The translations under genes and the position numbers were made by a program. DNA of 49,741 bases from UBA1161 sp049520395 (GTDB lineage Bacteria; Planctomycetota; Phycisphaerae; Tepidisphaerales; Tepidisphaeraceae): contig JBEKPV010000018.1 in the NCBI GenBank assembly GCA_049520395.1, forward strand, positions 1-49,741, read 5' to 3'. Positions within the stretch are counted from its first letter, which is position 1. Every line of letters begins with the position of its first letter. Shown here one piece after another: positions 16,102 to 23,461 of this stretch. Under the pieces are notes generated by a model. The model ran no database searches. It was not told the DNA's origin and worked only from the letters and a program-made list of their open reading frames with translations.

Positions 16102-16371
16102 ATGACAGTCACGATTGCACTTCCTCCAGAAGACGAACGAAAGCTCGCCCGGCTTGCCGCCGCCAGTGGGACGGACCCGGCCGAGTACGTGCGCCGCCTC
16201 ATCAAGAAGGAAATTGACGCGCCTCTATCGATCGTCCAGGCCGCCGAGCCCTTCGCTCGCGCCGTCGATGCCGGCGGCGTCAGCGACGAGGAATTCACCG
16301 ACATCGTAAAACAAGCCCAAAAGGAATCGCGGGCAGAGCACGGCGGCCGCCGTGGCCAGGGAACGAAATGA
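16102..16371 (+). CDS. Putative antitoxin of a PIN toxin-antitoxin pair
   Basis: 89-residue charged protein. The N-terminus (TVTIALPPEDERKLARLAAASGTD, read as a beta strand then two helices) matches ribbon-helix-helix type antitoxins, which dimerise and bind their own promoter through the first strand. The C-terminal half is acidic then basic, suited to wrapping the toxin. Start ATG 16102 follows AAGGTG; upstream in-frame TTG at 16033 overlaps the peptidase and is unlikely. Its stop overlaps the toxin start (ATGA at 16368-16371), typical of coupled toxin-antitoxin operons. Family assignment is by pattern and context. Confidence 0.65.
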   Translation: MTVTIALPPEDERKLARLAAASGTDPAEYVRRLIKKEIDAPLSIVQAAEPFARAVDAGGVSDEEFTDIVKQAQKESRAEHGGRRGQGTK

Positions 16372-16865
16372 GCGCCGCACAGGTAACGGCGGTCTTCGAT
16401 TGCATGGTTTATCTGCAAGGCGCTGGACGGCGGCATGGACCCGCGCGACGCTGCCTTGAATTGGTCGACGCCGGCCACATAACCCTCTGCCTCAGCCCAT
16501 CAATTTTGTTGGAACTCACCGATGTCCTTGCGCGGCCCCTGATCCGACAAAAGTTTCCCCTGCTCACGGCAGCCGACGCCGAGACGCTTTTAAGGTCGAT
16601 CCGCGCCAAGTCGCAATTATTCACCGACGTCCCCAATGTCTTGACGCTTCCCAGAGACAGGAACGACGAAATCTATCTGGATGTCGCCGTCGCGGCCAAG
16701 GCCGATTATCTGGTCACTTGGAATGAACGTCACCTGACTTATTTGATGCAGAAAAATACGCCGGAGGGCAAAGAATTTGGCCGGCGATTTCCCGATCTGA
16801 CCATTCTGGACCCAGTGCGCTTTCTTCAGCTTGTAACCCCGGACGAGCACCCAAAAGAGAGATAG
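16368..16865 (+). CDS. PIN-domain toxin, putative RNase (COG1569-like)
   Basis: 165-residue PIN-domain protein. The acidic active-site residues are present: Asp11 in VFDCMVYL, Glu49 in LLELTDVL, and Asp100/Asp105 in the segment before ADYLVTWNERHL. Such proteins are Mg-dependent ribonucleases, often cutting tRNA or mRNA and blocked by the cognate antitoxin. It overlaps the antitoxin gene by 4 bases. The usual DTN after the first strand is DCM here. The 17-base gap to the convergent yidD contains the palindrome AAGGAAATTTCCTT (16871-16884). Confidence 0.8.
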   Translation: MSAAQVTAVFDCMVYLQGAGRRHGPARRCLELVDAGHITLCLSPSILLELTDVLARPLIRQKFPLLTAADAETLLRSIRAKSQLFTDVPNVLTLPRDRNDEIYLDVAVAAKADYLVTWNERHLTYLMQKNTPEGKEFGRRFPDLTILDPVRFLQLVTPDEHPKER

Positions 16866-16882
16866 CGCGGAAGGAAATTTCC

Positions 16883-17092
16883 TTAAGCCGGATCGTACCC
16901 CCTCCCGCCCCAGGGATGGCATCTGCAGACCCTCCCCACCGCTTTCCATCCCCCGCGAAACGCCCCGTATTTGGTAATCGCATCGATCGCATATTGACTG
17001 CACGTCGGCGTATACCGGCATTGCCCGCCCAGCAATCGACCCAGCGTCGCGCGATAGAGCACCACGAATTGAATCAGCACCCATCGCATCAC
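16883..17092 (-). CDS. yidD: Membrane protein insertion efficiency factor
   Basis: 69 residues with the full YidD signature CRYTPTCSQYAIDAITKYG followed by CRCHPWGGRGYDP and an amphipathic N-terminus. It associates with the inner membrane and helps YidC-dependent insertion. Its start overlaps the rnpA stop by 4 bases, so the two are translationally coupled. yidC, normally next, is not here; the next gene is the convergent PIN toxin. Confidence 0.95.
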   Translation of the reverse strand: MMRWVLIQFVVLYRATLGRLLGGQCRYTPTCSQYAIDAITKYGAFRGGWKAVGRVCRCHPWGGRGYDPA

Positions 17093-17454
17093 TTGATTGT
17101 ATTCCAGCGATCCCGAATTTTAATCAGCAATTGCGAAACCAGACTCTGGTATTGGCCGAGCGCCAGCGGCTCATGCGGCCGCACCACGATCACCACGTCA
17201 TACCCGCCGGGCAATTCGTTCGGACTCAGCCGGATCGATTCCCGCAGCAGGCGTTTGATCCGGTTGCGCCTGACCGCCGTCCCCACGCGCCGCGAAACGC
17301 TGAATCCCCACCGGCAATGCTTCAATTGATTCGGCGCCGAAAAAGCCGTCAGCGGCCCGCGGGAATGTTTGGCTCCCCGCTCATACACCGCCGCGAACGC
17401 CAGCCGCCCCGACAGGCGAACTCTGCGCGGATACCCATACGATCGCACCGGCAT
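17089..17454 (-). CDS. rnpA: Ribonuclease P protein component
   Basis: 121-residue basic protein that binds the RNase P RNA for tRNA 5' maturation. The RNR motif is clear (RRNRIKRLLRESIR), preceded by FSVSRRVGTAV. The ATG at 17454-17452 is preferred to the upstream in-frame TTG (17460): TACACT ends six bases before the ATG and there is no Shine-Dalgarno. Unusually, no rpmH precedes it; upstream is the end of an SGNH hydrolase gene 17 bases away. Confidence 0.93.
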   Translation of the reverse strand: MPVRSYGYPRRVRLSGRLAFAAVYERGAKHSRGPLTAFSAPNQLKHCRWGFSVSRRVGTAVRRNRIKRLLRESIRLSPNELPGGYDVVIVVRPHEPLALGQYQSLVSQLLIKIRDRWNTIK

Positions 17455-17460
17455 CCCCAA

Positions 17461-17466
17461 AGTGTA
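17461..17466 (-). promoter_or_regulatory. Predicted -10 box of rnpA (leaderless type)
   Basis: TACACT on the minus strand ends 6 bases before the rnpA ATG, placing the start codon at the expected +1. It sits in the 17-base gap after the SGNH hydrolase gene. Confidence 0.4.
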
Positions 17467-17471
17467 GTCTT

Positions 17472-18269
17472 CTATCTCAACATGTCATTCAATGTATCCA
17501 GCATCCCGTCCGCCCAGATCTGATACCCCCGGGCGTTCAGATGCACCTCGTCCGGCATCACATCCGGCAACAAAAACCCCTTCTCGTCCAAAAACTTGTC
17601 GCCAAGGTCCAGGAACCGGGTCATATTCCCGTCGTCGAGCTGCGCCAGTCCGGTATTGACCGTTTTTATTTTTTCCCGCATCCGCGCCACGATCGGGTCT
17701 TTCGGATTATTTCCGCGCGGAAAGATTCCCAGGATCAGCAGCCGCGTCCGCGGCAACTTCTGCTGAATCTCCTGCACGATCTTCATCTCCCCCAGCAAAA
17801 TATCATCGGCCGGGTAGGCGATGTTGTTGGTCCCGATCAGCAGAACCACCACCTTGGGCGAAATTCCATCCACCTCCCCATGATCCAGCCGCCAAAGGAC
17901 GTTCTGCGTTTTGTCCCCCCGGATTCCGAAATTCGCGGCGTTCAGCGGCGCCAGCACTTTGTCCCAGATTTCCTTCCCTCCCCGCGGCCCGGGTTTTCGC
18001 CAGTCATCGGTTATCGAATCCCCCAAAAACAGCACATCGATCCCCCCCAGCGCCCGTTGCTGGAGAAACATAATGTGCATCTTCATAAAATATTCAGAGA
18101 CATTCCCATCCTTGCCCAGTTTCGGAGCCGCCTGATCCGCCGGCTCCGACGGCACCGGCTCCGGAGGCAAAGCCGCCGCCTGCGTTGACGGGACCGTCGC
18201 CGGGCCCCCGATCGCGCAGGCGCCGATCGACAAAAACCCCGCCAAAAATCCAACGACAAATCCCCGCAT
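17472..18269 (-). CDS. Exported SGNH/GDSL hydrolase
   Basis: 265 residues. An N-terminal hydrophobic signal with a possible lipobox (Ile-Gly-Ala-Cys, Cys18) is followed by a Pro/Ala linker and then an esterase domain of the PAF-acetylhydrolase type. Block I is FLGDSITDDW (nucleophile Ser85), the oxyanion Gly is in NFGIRGDKTQN, block III is LIGTNN, and block V PDEVHLNARGY holds the Asp-x-x-His pair. It probably deacetylates or hydrolyses an ester on a sugar or lipid outside the cytoplasm. It lies 9 bases after trxB on the same strand; AAGGGA precedes the ATG. Confidence 0.82.
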   Translation of the reverse strand: MRGFVVGFLAGFLSIGACAIGGPATVPSTQAAALPPEPVPSEPADQAAPKLGKDGNVSEYFMKMHIMFLQQRALGGIDVLFLGDSITDDWRKPGPRGGKEIWDKVLAPLNAANFGIRGDKTQNVLWRLDHGEVDGISPKVVVLLIGTNNIAYPADDILLGEMKIVQEIQQKLPRTRLLILGIFPRGNNPKDPIVARMREKIKTVNTGLAQLDDGNMTRFLDLGDKFLDEKGFLLPDVMPDEVHLNARGYQIWADGMLDTLNDMLR

Positions 18270-18278
18270 GGGATTCCC

Positions 18279-19253
18279 TTAATCGATGTTCTTTTCGGAG
18301 AGCCAGCGCTCCGCATCCAGCGCCGCCTTGCATCCCATCCCCGCCGCCGTGATCGCCTGCTTATAAACCGGATCGGCGACATCCCCCGCCGCGAACACCC
18401 CCTCCACGCTCGTCGTCGTCAGGAACGGGTCCTTCAGAACGATGAACCCTTTGGGATCGAGTTGCAGCTGCCCCTTGAGAAACGCCGTGTTCGGCGTATG
18501 CCCGATCGCCGTGAACATGCCCACCGCCTCCAGCGTCCGCTTCTCCCCGTTCAAAATATTTTTCACCCGCACCCCCGTCATCCCATGCTCATCGTCTCCG
18601 ACCACTTCCTCCACGACCGAATTCCAAACCGGCTTAACCTTCGGATTGCTCAGGAGCCGATCCGCCATGATTCGGCTCGCCCGCAACGCATCGCGCCGAT
18701 GCACCAGATAAACGGTACTGGCGAATTTCGTCAGATAGCTCCCCTCCTGCGCCGCCGAATCTCCGCCCCCCACCACGACCAGCGCCTTATTCCGAAACCG
18801 CGGCAGCGCCCCATCGCATACCGCGCACGCCGACACCCCGAAATTCTTAAATCGATGTTCCGAATCGAGCCCCAGATAATTCGCGCTCGCCCCCGTGGCG
18901 ATCACGATCGCGTGCGCCGTCGCCGTCGCACCCGCCGAATCTTTCAGTACAAACGGCCGCCTCGACAAATCGATCGAGACGATATCCTCCGTCACGATAT
19001 GCGTCCCAAATCGCTCGGCCTGCGCCCGCATCGACTCCATCAAATCCGGACCCAGCACCCCTTTGGGAAACCCCGGATAGTTCTCCACATCCGTCGTGAG
19101 ATTCAGCTGCCCCAATGGCAACGTCCCGCGCACTCGGTTGGTCTCGCTCAAAGCCCCCTCATAAACCAGCGGATTGAGATTCGCCCGAGCGGCATACAAC
19201 GCGCAGGTCCACCCCGCCGGTCCCGAACCGATGATGATCAATTTTTCAGGCAT
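18279..19253 (-). CDS. trxB: Thioredoxin reductase
   Basis: 324-residue flavoprotein that reduces thioredoxin with NADPH. FAD site GSGPAGWTCALYAARA (10-25), redox disulfide CAVC at Cys143/Cys146 (CATC in most homologs), NADPH motif GGGDSAAQEG and the C-terminal FAD motif AAGDVADPVYKQAITAAGMG. Start ATG 19253-19251, with TAAAAT six bases upstream and no Shine-Dalgarno, so it is probably leaderless. Confidence 0.96.
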   Translation of the reverse strand: MPEKLIIIGSGPAGWTCALYAARANLNPLVYEGALSETNRVRGTLPLGQLNLTTDVENYPGFPKGVLGPDLMESMRAQAERFGTHIVTEDIVSIDLSRRPFVLKDSAGATATAHAIVIATGASANYLGLDSEHRFKNFGVSACAVCDGALPRFRNKALVVVGGGDSAAQEGSYLTKFASTVYLVHRRDALRASRIMADRLLSNPKVKPVWNSVVEEVVGDDEHGMTGVRVKNILNGEKRTLEAVGMFTAIGHTPNTAFLKGQLQLDPKGFIVLKDPFLTTTSVEGVFAAGDVADPVYKQAITAAGMGCKAALDAERWLSEKNID

Positions 19254-19259
19254 CCCCCG

Positions 19260-19288
19260 ATTTTAGGCCAATTCCCCCGCCACTCCAA
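19260..19288 (-). promoter_or_regulatory. Promoter of trxB (leaderless type)
   Basis: Minus strand: TTGGAG (19288-19283), a 17-base spacer and TAAAAT (19265-19260), ending exactly 6 bases before the ATG. The ATG therefore falls at the expected +1. Confidence 0.65.
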
Positions 19289-19314
19289 ATTCAACCCCAA
19301 ATCGCCCCAGGCGC

Positions 19315-20382
19315 TCAGCGGAGGGCGTTTACCACCGCTTCCGTTACCGCCGTCGTGGACGCCGTCCCCCCCAAATCCCGCGTATGGTTTTTCGGATCAG
19401 CCACCACTTCCCGCACAGCCTGCTGAATCGCCGCCGCCGCTTTCGGCTGGTTCAGGAAATCCAGCATCATCGCCACCGACAAAAACGTCGCGATCGGATT
19501 GGCGTAATTCTTCCCCGCGATATCCGGAGCGCTCCCATGCACCGGCTCGAACATGCTGGCCGCCTGCCGCGTCGGATTCAGATTCCCGCTGGCCGCCATC
19601 CCCATCCCTCCCTGAATAGCCGCGCCCAGATCCGTGATGATGTCCCCGAACATATTGGTGGTCACGATCACATCGTAAATCTTCGGCTTGGTCACCATAT
19701 ACATCGTGCAGGCGTCCACGTGATGGTAATCCGTCTCGATCCCCGCATAATCCCCTTTGATCTCCTCAAACGCCCGCAGCCAAAGATTATGGGCGAACCG
19801 CAGCACATTGGTCTTGGCGACCAGCGTCACTTTTTTCCGCCCGAATTGTCTGGCGTAATCAAACGCATACCGAATGCACCGCTCCACCCCGCGCCGCGTC
19901 GTCACTTCAATCTGATTGGCCACCTCACTGGGCGTATTCTTGTATAAAAACCCGCCGTTCCCGCAGTAAAGCCCTTCCGTGTTCTCGCGCACGATGATCA
20001 TGTTGATATCGTCCGGCCCGGCATTGCGCAGCGGCGTCGGAACGCCCGGCAGCAATCGCGTCGGCCGCAGATTCACATACTGATCCAGCTCGAACCGCAT
20101 CTTCAGCAGAATTTCCGTCTCCAGGATTCCCTGCGGAATTTGCTTGGACCCGCGCGGATCGACCCCCACCGCCCCGAACAAAATCGCGTCATGCGCCGCC
20201 AATTCCTTCAGCGCCGAATCCGGCAGCGTCTGCCCCGTTTTCAAATAATGTTCCCCGCCAAACGGATAATCCGTCGTCGAATACGTAAAGCCGAATTGGC
20301 GCGCCGCCTCCTTCAGCACCAGCAATCCCGCCGGCACCACTTCATTCCCGACCCCGTCGCCAGGCATAACCGCGATTTTCAT
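19315..20382 (-). CDS. leuB: 3-isopropylmalate dehydrogenase family protein
   Basis: 355-residue beta-decarboxylating dehydrogenase. It begins MKIAVMPGDGVGNEV, has the substrate Arg region LRPTRLLPG, IIVRENTEGLYCG, the Lys-Thr-Asn active segment VAKTNVLR, a metal-site TTNMFGDIITDLGA and the NAD-binding EPVHGSAPDIAGKNYANP. The leucine-pathway step (3-isopropylmalate to 2-oxoisocaproate) is the most likely role; homoisocitrate or tartrate dehydrogenases look similar. Start ATG 20382-20380 has a strong AGGAGG. Standing alone rather than with leuCD. Confidence 0.88.
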   Translation of the reverse strand: MKIAVMPGDGVGNEVVPAGLLVLKEAARQFGFTYSTTDYPFGGEHYLKTGQTLPDSALKELAAHDAILFGAVGVDPRGSKQIPQGILETEILLKMRFELDQYVNLRPTRLLPGVPTPLRNAGPDDINMIIVRENTEGLYCGNGGFLYKNTPSEVANQIEVTTRRGVERCIRYAFDYARQFGRKKVTLVAKTNVLRFAHNLWLRAFEEIKGDYAGIETDYHHVDACTMYMVTKPKIYDVIVTTNMFGDIITDLGAAIQGGMGMAASGNLNPTRQAASMFEPVHGSAPDIAGKNYANPIATFLSVAMMLDFLNQPKAAAAIQQAVREVVADPKNHTRDLGGTASTTAVTEAVVNALR

Positions 20383-20431
20383 CTAAAAAAGCCTCCTGCC
20401 GAGTCCCAAAATCCATCCAACGCTCCCAAGG

Positions 20432-20458
20432 TTTATATCCGGACGAGCCGATTCTCAA
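20432..20458 (-). promoter_or_regulatory. Possible promoter of leuB
   Basis: Minus strand: TTGAGA (20458-20453), a short 15-base spacer and TATAAA (20437-20432), about 50 bases before the leuB ATG. Confidence 0.35.
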
Positions 20459-20606
20459 CATATCCGCGACGTCCGAGTTTTCTTGCGCTGGGGTGTAGCG
20501 GATATGCGGGCCGGCTCTCAAATCGGACGCACTGGCGCGGCTGTTAACGCCGCCGTTTCGGGGATGACCGATAAACGTCGAATTTTCAGCCCTATCCCTG
20601 CGTCCG
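20440..20606. repeat. Cluster of inverted repeats in the leuB / regulator gap
   Basis: The 362-base gap 20383-20744 has no gene but is rich in inverted repeats. CATATCCGC (20459-20467) pairs with GCGGATATG (20498-20506). CGGACG sites alternate in direction: forward 20440, reverse 20470, forward 20524, reverse 20599; the last two form perfect 8-base arms (CGGACGCA / TGCGTCCG). This may be an operator array for the adjacent regulator or a structured RNA; I cannot tell which. Confidence 0.4.
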
Positions 20607-20744
20607 CTAGAAACTGCGCGACTGGCCTAAAGGTTCCAAACCGCAGGACGATAAAGAACTAGAACGCAGCGCCGCGCCGGCTGCGAACTCAGGAGCGGGT
20701 CAGACGAACGAACAATCGGCGTGTCCTGGAGAGGAGAAAATGCA

Positions 20745-21311
20745 ATGAACGCCACCAAGGTCAAAGACGTCTTAACCACAGGCGAAGTCGCCAAGATCTG
20801 CAACGTCGCGCCCCGAACCGTCTCCAAATGGTTCGACAGCGGCGCCTTGCACGGCTACCGAATCCCCGGCAGCAAGGATCGACGCATTCCCCTGAACCAA
20901 CTCATCCGTTTCATGAAAATGCACGGAATGACCGGCGTCACCCGCGTCATGATCGTCGATGAGGAACAGGACATCGTCGAAGTCCTGGAAAAAATTCTCG
21001 AAGACGAAGCCAAATATGAAGTCGAGGTCGCCAAGGGCGGTTTCGCGGCCGGAGTCCTGGCCGAAAAATTCCGGCCCCATGTGATCCTCCTCGACATGCA
21101 CCTCCGCGACATTGACGGGCGCGAAGTCGCCAAACACGTCAAGGCCAACGCGGACCTGCAACTGACTAAAGTGATCGCCATGAGCGGCAAGATGTCCGAC
21201 GAGGAGGCCAAAGGATTGCTCGCCGCCGGATTCGACGGGTTTCTCCGCAAGCCGTTCCATGTGCGACAAGTGATTGAGGCGGTTGAGGACGCCGTGGCCG
21301 TCGTTTACTAA
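20745..21311 (+). CDS. Response regulator with N-terminal excisionase/MerR-like HTH
   Basis: 188 residues with two domains in an unusual order. Residues 8-60 are an HTH_17-type DNA-binding domain (TTGEVAKICNVAPRTVSKWFDSG, then a wing GYRIPGSKDRRIP). Residues 65-186 are a CheY-like receiver: acidic pocket Asp72/Glu73, phosphoacceptor Asp117 in ILLDMHL, the switch Ser in AMSGK and Lys in RKPF. Phosphorylation would control DNA binding. No histidine kinase is nearby, so it is an orphan regulator. Start ATG 20745 follows GAGAGGAG; the upstream in-frame ATG at 20721 is before that site. Confidence 0.88.
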   Translation: MNATKVKDVLTTGEVAKICNVAPRTVSKWFDSGALHGYRIPGSKDRRIPLNQLIRFMKMHGMTGVTRVMIVDEEQDIVEVLEKILEDEAKYEVEVAKGGFAAGVLAEKFRPHVILLDMHLRDIDGREVAKHVKANADLQLTKVIAMSGKMSDEEAKGLLAAGFDGFLRKPFHVRQVIEAVEDAVAVVY

Positions 21312-21362
21312 AACGGATCCACACGGTCCGCGCCCTCGGGGCCGGACCTTCAGGCAAATTGG

Positions 21363-21395
21363 CGGCTGGGGCCTGCCGGAGGGCGGCCCCAGCCG
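21363..21395. terminator. Strong hairpin between convergent genes
   Basis: CGGCTGGGGCC (21363-21373) and GGCCCCAGCCG (21385-21395) make a perfect 11-base stem with an 11-base loop. It lies in the gap between the regulator (ends 21311) and the convergent minus-strand gene (ends 21438) and is followed on the plus strand by GTTTCT. It is a likely terminator for the regulator, possibly for both directions. Confidence 0.55.
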
Positions 21396-21437
21396 TTCGC
21401 GTTTCTAAAAATAACCCCACCCGCCTCGATTCCGATC

Positions 21438-22055
21438 TCACGGCTGCGTCGTCGGCTTGGGCAACTCATTCTGAATCCGATCCATGATCTTTTGCGTCCG
21501 CATATCCACTTGAGCGTCCTGCCCACCCTGTTCATCCGCCAGTCGCTTCTGTTCCTGCTCAAGCATGTTTTGCAATTTCTGAATCCGCAGCCGGTGTTCC
21601 TCGATCGACAGATTCACCAGAATCGCCGCCTGGAGCCGAATCTGCGGCCGAATGCTCTCCAGCATCGTCGGATCATGCCGAACCTGAAGTTCCAGACCAA
21701 AAATCGTATCCTCCACCTGAAACCGCTTGACTCGCAGATCCCCCACTTCCGGGAAATGTTCCGCCACAAACTTGTAATCGCGCCAGTGCCGCAGCAATTC
21801 CGTCCGCACCCGGAAATTATCCCACGCGTCGTTCTCATCGATCACCCGGGCGCGATTGGGGGCGTATTTCTGCATGAAGACGAGCATCTCGTTCCATTCC
21901 TGCAGGGTGAACGCGCCGCGCCCGCCGCGAAATCCCTGTTGCTGCCCGTAAAAGGTCTGCGGGCTGCTCGCCGGCGGCGTCGCCGGGCCATCGGCTACCG
22001 CCAGCAGCGGCAGAAGCAAAACCAGCCCGATCATCATTCTTGATATTTTTTTCAT
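21438..22055 (-). CDS. Exported protein of unknown function in a sigma-factor operon
   Basis: 205 residues. An N-terminal signal peptide (KK, then a hydrophobic stretch ending LLAVADG) is followed by a Gln/Gly-rich linker and a charged, mostly helical body (EWNEMLVFMQKYAPN; a long Glu/Gln/Lys/Arg coiled-coil-like stretch near the C-terminus). No known domain recognised. The start at 22055 is chosen so that the signal begins MKKISRM; an in-frame ATG at 22070 is possible. Third gene after the sigma factor and anti-sigma genes, so probably in the regulon or part of the signalling path. Confidence 0.65.
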   Translation of the reverse strand: MKKISRMMIGLVLLLPLLAVADGPATPPASSPQTFYGQQQGFRGGRGAFTLQEWNEMLVFMQKYAPNRARVIDENDAWDNFRVRTELLRHWRDYKFVAEHFPEVGDLRVKRFQVEDTIFGLELQVRHDPTMLESIRPQIRLQAAILVNLSIEEHRLRIQKLQNMLEQEQKRLADEQGGQDAQVDMRTQKIMDRIQNELPKPTTQP

Positions 22056-22073
22056 GTCATCACCATCCATTGA

Positions 22074-22673
22074 TCACTGCGAATCGTCCTGCTTGGGCAC
22101 CTCGACCGCAAAGTTGATTTCGTCGCTCTTGGCGTCCGCCGCCGCGACCTGCCGGTCGGAGACATCATCCGCCGCCGACGCATCCATCGTGTCCAGCAAC
22201 ATGCTCAGCTTCACATCCGACGGCACCGTATCCACCGCCACCGTGTTCTCCTGCGACGGCGCACCCGGATAAACCGGCGCCGAACCCGGCCGATTCCCCC
22301 ACCAGACCAGATACGCCAGCCCGATCACCGCCGCCGTCGACAAACCGTACCGCAGCCAGGGAATCGGCCGCGGCGCAATTTGCGCCGCCTCCATCGGCCG
22401 GCGCCGCAACAGCGCCCATTGCCGCAGCAATCGCCCCGCGCGCCGCATCGCCGCCGATTCCGTCGCCTCCGCCGGGCTTTGTTCATCCAACGCCCGGATC
22501 GACTTCTGGCAAAATTCCTGAAGCTCACTCATCGACTGCAACAGTTGGCCGAACGCCTCATCCGACGCCAGCCGCTGCTCGACGATCTGCCGATCGCCCG
22601 GCGGCAACTCACCCGCCAGATACATCAGCAAAATCGCTTCATCATCCTGAAGTTGTTTAAGCATGCTTTTCAT
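22074..22673 (-). CDS. Putative anti-sigma factor (single-pass membrane protein)
   Basis: 199 residues. The cytoplasmic N-terminus is acidic and helical (DDEAILLMYLAGELPPGDRQ followed by VEQRLASDEAF), the pattern of zinc-less anti-sigma domains that hold ECF factors. One membrane segment lies at about 107-125 (LRYGLSTAAVIGLAYLVWW). The outer C-terminus is acidic and Ser/Ala-rich. The start overlaps the sigma-factor stop by 4 bases (22670-22673), typical for sigma/anti-sigma pairs. The call rests on topology, the N-terminal motif and position. Confidence 0.72.
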   Translation of the reverse strand: MKSMLKQLQDDEAILLMYLAGELPPGDRQIVEQRLASDEAFGQLLQSMSELQEFCQKSIRALDEQSPAEATESAAMRRAGRLLRQWALLRRRPMEAAQIAPRPIPWLRYGLSTAAVIGLAYLVWWGNRPGSAPVYPGAPSQENTVAVDTVPSDVKLSMLLDTMDASAADDVSDRQVAAADAKSDEINFAVEVPKQDDSQ

Positions 22674-23248
22674 GACATCACCTGCTTAAGGTGGAGCATC
22701 GCCTTGTGCATTCGTCCCAGCGCCGTATTCAGCGGGCACCCCAGCATCTGGGCGATTTCAATGAACTTGAGATTTCCGTAATACCGAAGCATCAGGACCT
22801 GTTTTTGATGTTCCGGAAGGGTGTCGATCGCCTTTCGGAGTTTTTCCTGTTGTTCCGTACTGACCGCGCGAAAGCTCGCGTCGGGCATCATCTCATCGCC
22901 GATCAGCCGCAAGCCTTCCTTGGCCTTTTTCTCGCGTCCGAGCGATCGCCAGTGGTCGTTGGCTTTATTCGTGGCGATTCGGTAGAGCCACGCCTTAAAC
23001 CCGCCGCCGGCGGAAGAGATATCGAATCGGTCGAGATGTTCGACGATGCTCGTCCAGGTCTGCTGGTGCAATTCCTCCGCCAGGTGGTCGCTTCGCACCA
23101 GCCGCCGAAGGTATCGCAGCAGCGCCGGACCGTGCCGCATCACCAGTTCATCCCCAGCCGCGCCGTCGCTGGCGCGCAGCCGGCGAACCAGTTCCTCGTC
23201 GCTGCGCCGGACCGGGGTTGTTATGTCAGGCGACAACTCCGTATCCAT
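22670..23248 (-). CDS. ECF-type RNA polymerase sigma factor
   Basis: 192 residues with region 2 (about 20-95: LLRYLRRLVRSDHLAEELHQQTW, then FKAWLYRIATNKANDHWR, the -10-binding and core-binding helices) and region 4 (about 135-190: LPEHQKQVLMLRYYGNLKFIEIA then LNTALGRMHKAM, the -35-binding HTH). No region 1.1 or 3, so group 4. Start ATG 23248-23246 behind GGAG. First gene of an operon with anti-sigma and an exported protein; divergent from the giant TPR gene. Confidence 0.92.
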   Translation of the reverse strand: MDTELSPDITTPVRRSDEELVRRLRASDGAAGDELVMRHGPALLRYLRRLVRSDHLAEELHQQTWTSIVEHLDRFDISSAGGGFKAWLYRIATNKANDHWRSLGREKKAKEGLRLIGDEMMPDASFRAVSTEQQEKLRKAIDTLPEHQKQVLMLRYYGNLKFIEIAQMLGCPLNTALGRMHKAMLHLKQVMS

Positions 23249-23391
23249 TGACAGCTCCGGTCTTCATTTTCATAACGTTCGGCAGGGCAAACTATTCCGG
23301 TTAAATTATCCCCCGCCAAAGTCCCAGAACAAGCCGCCCTTTGGCGCAAAATCCCCCGCAACAGCCGCCGAATCGAGCCTGACCCAACCAC

Positions 23392-23415
23392 ACATATTTA
23401 TCAGATTAAATATGT
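23392..23415. promoter_or_regulatory. AT-rich palindrome between sigma factor and TPR genes
   Basis: ACATATTTA (23392-23400) and TAAATATGT (23407-23415) are perfect 9-base arms around TCAGAT. It is conspicuously AT-rich for this genome and sits 47 bases before the TPR gene start, in the divergent gap 23249-23461. A dimeric repressor/activator site is a reasonable reading; the rest of the gap has no clear consensus promoter. Confidence 0.45.
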
Positions 23416-23461
23416 CCTAACGCCTTTTAAATTGTATGTTTTGCCATCTGGGGAAGTGGGC

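Noticed and set aside
16871..16884. Palindrome AAGGAAATTTCCTT as a terminator between the PIN toxin and yidD
   Set aside because: There is no loop and no T-run, and it overlaps the yidD stop; noted only as a palindrome.
18462..19619. A 385-residue plus-strand frame antisense to trxB and leuB
   Set aside because: Basic, low-complexity, spans two real genes on the other strand.
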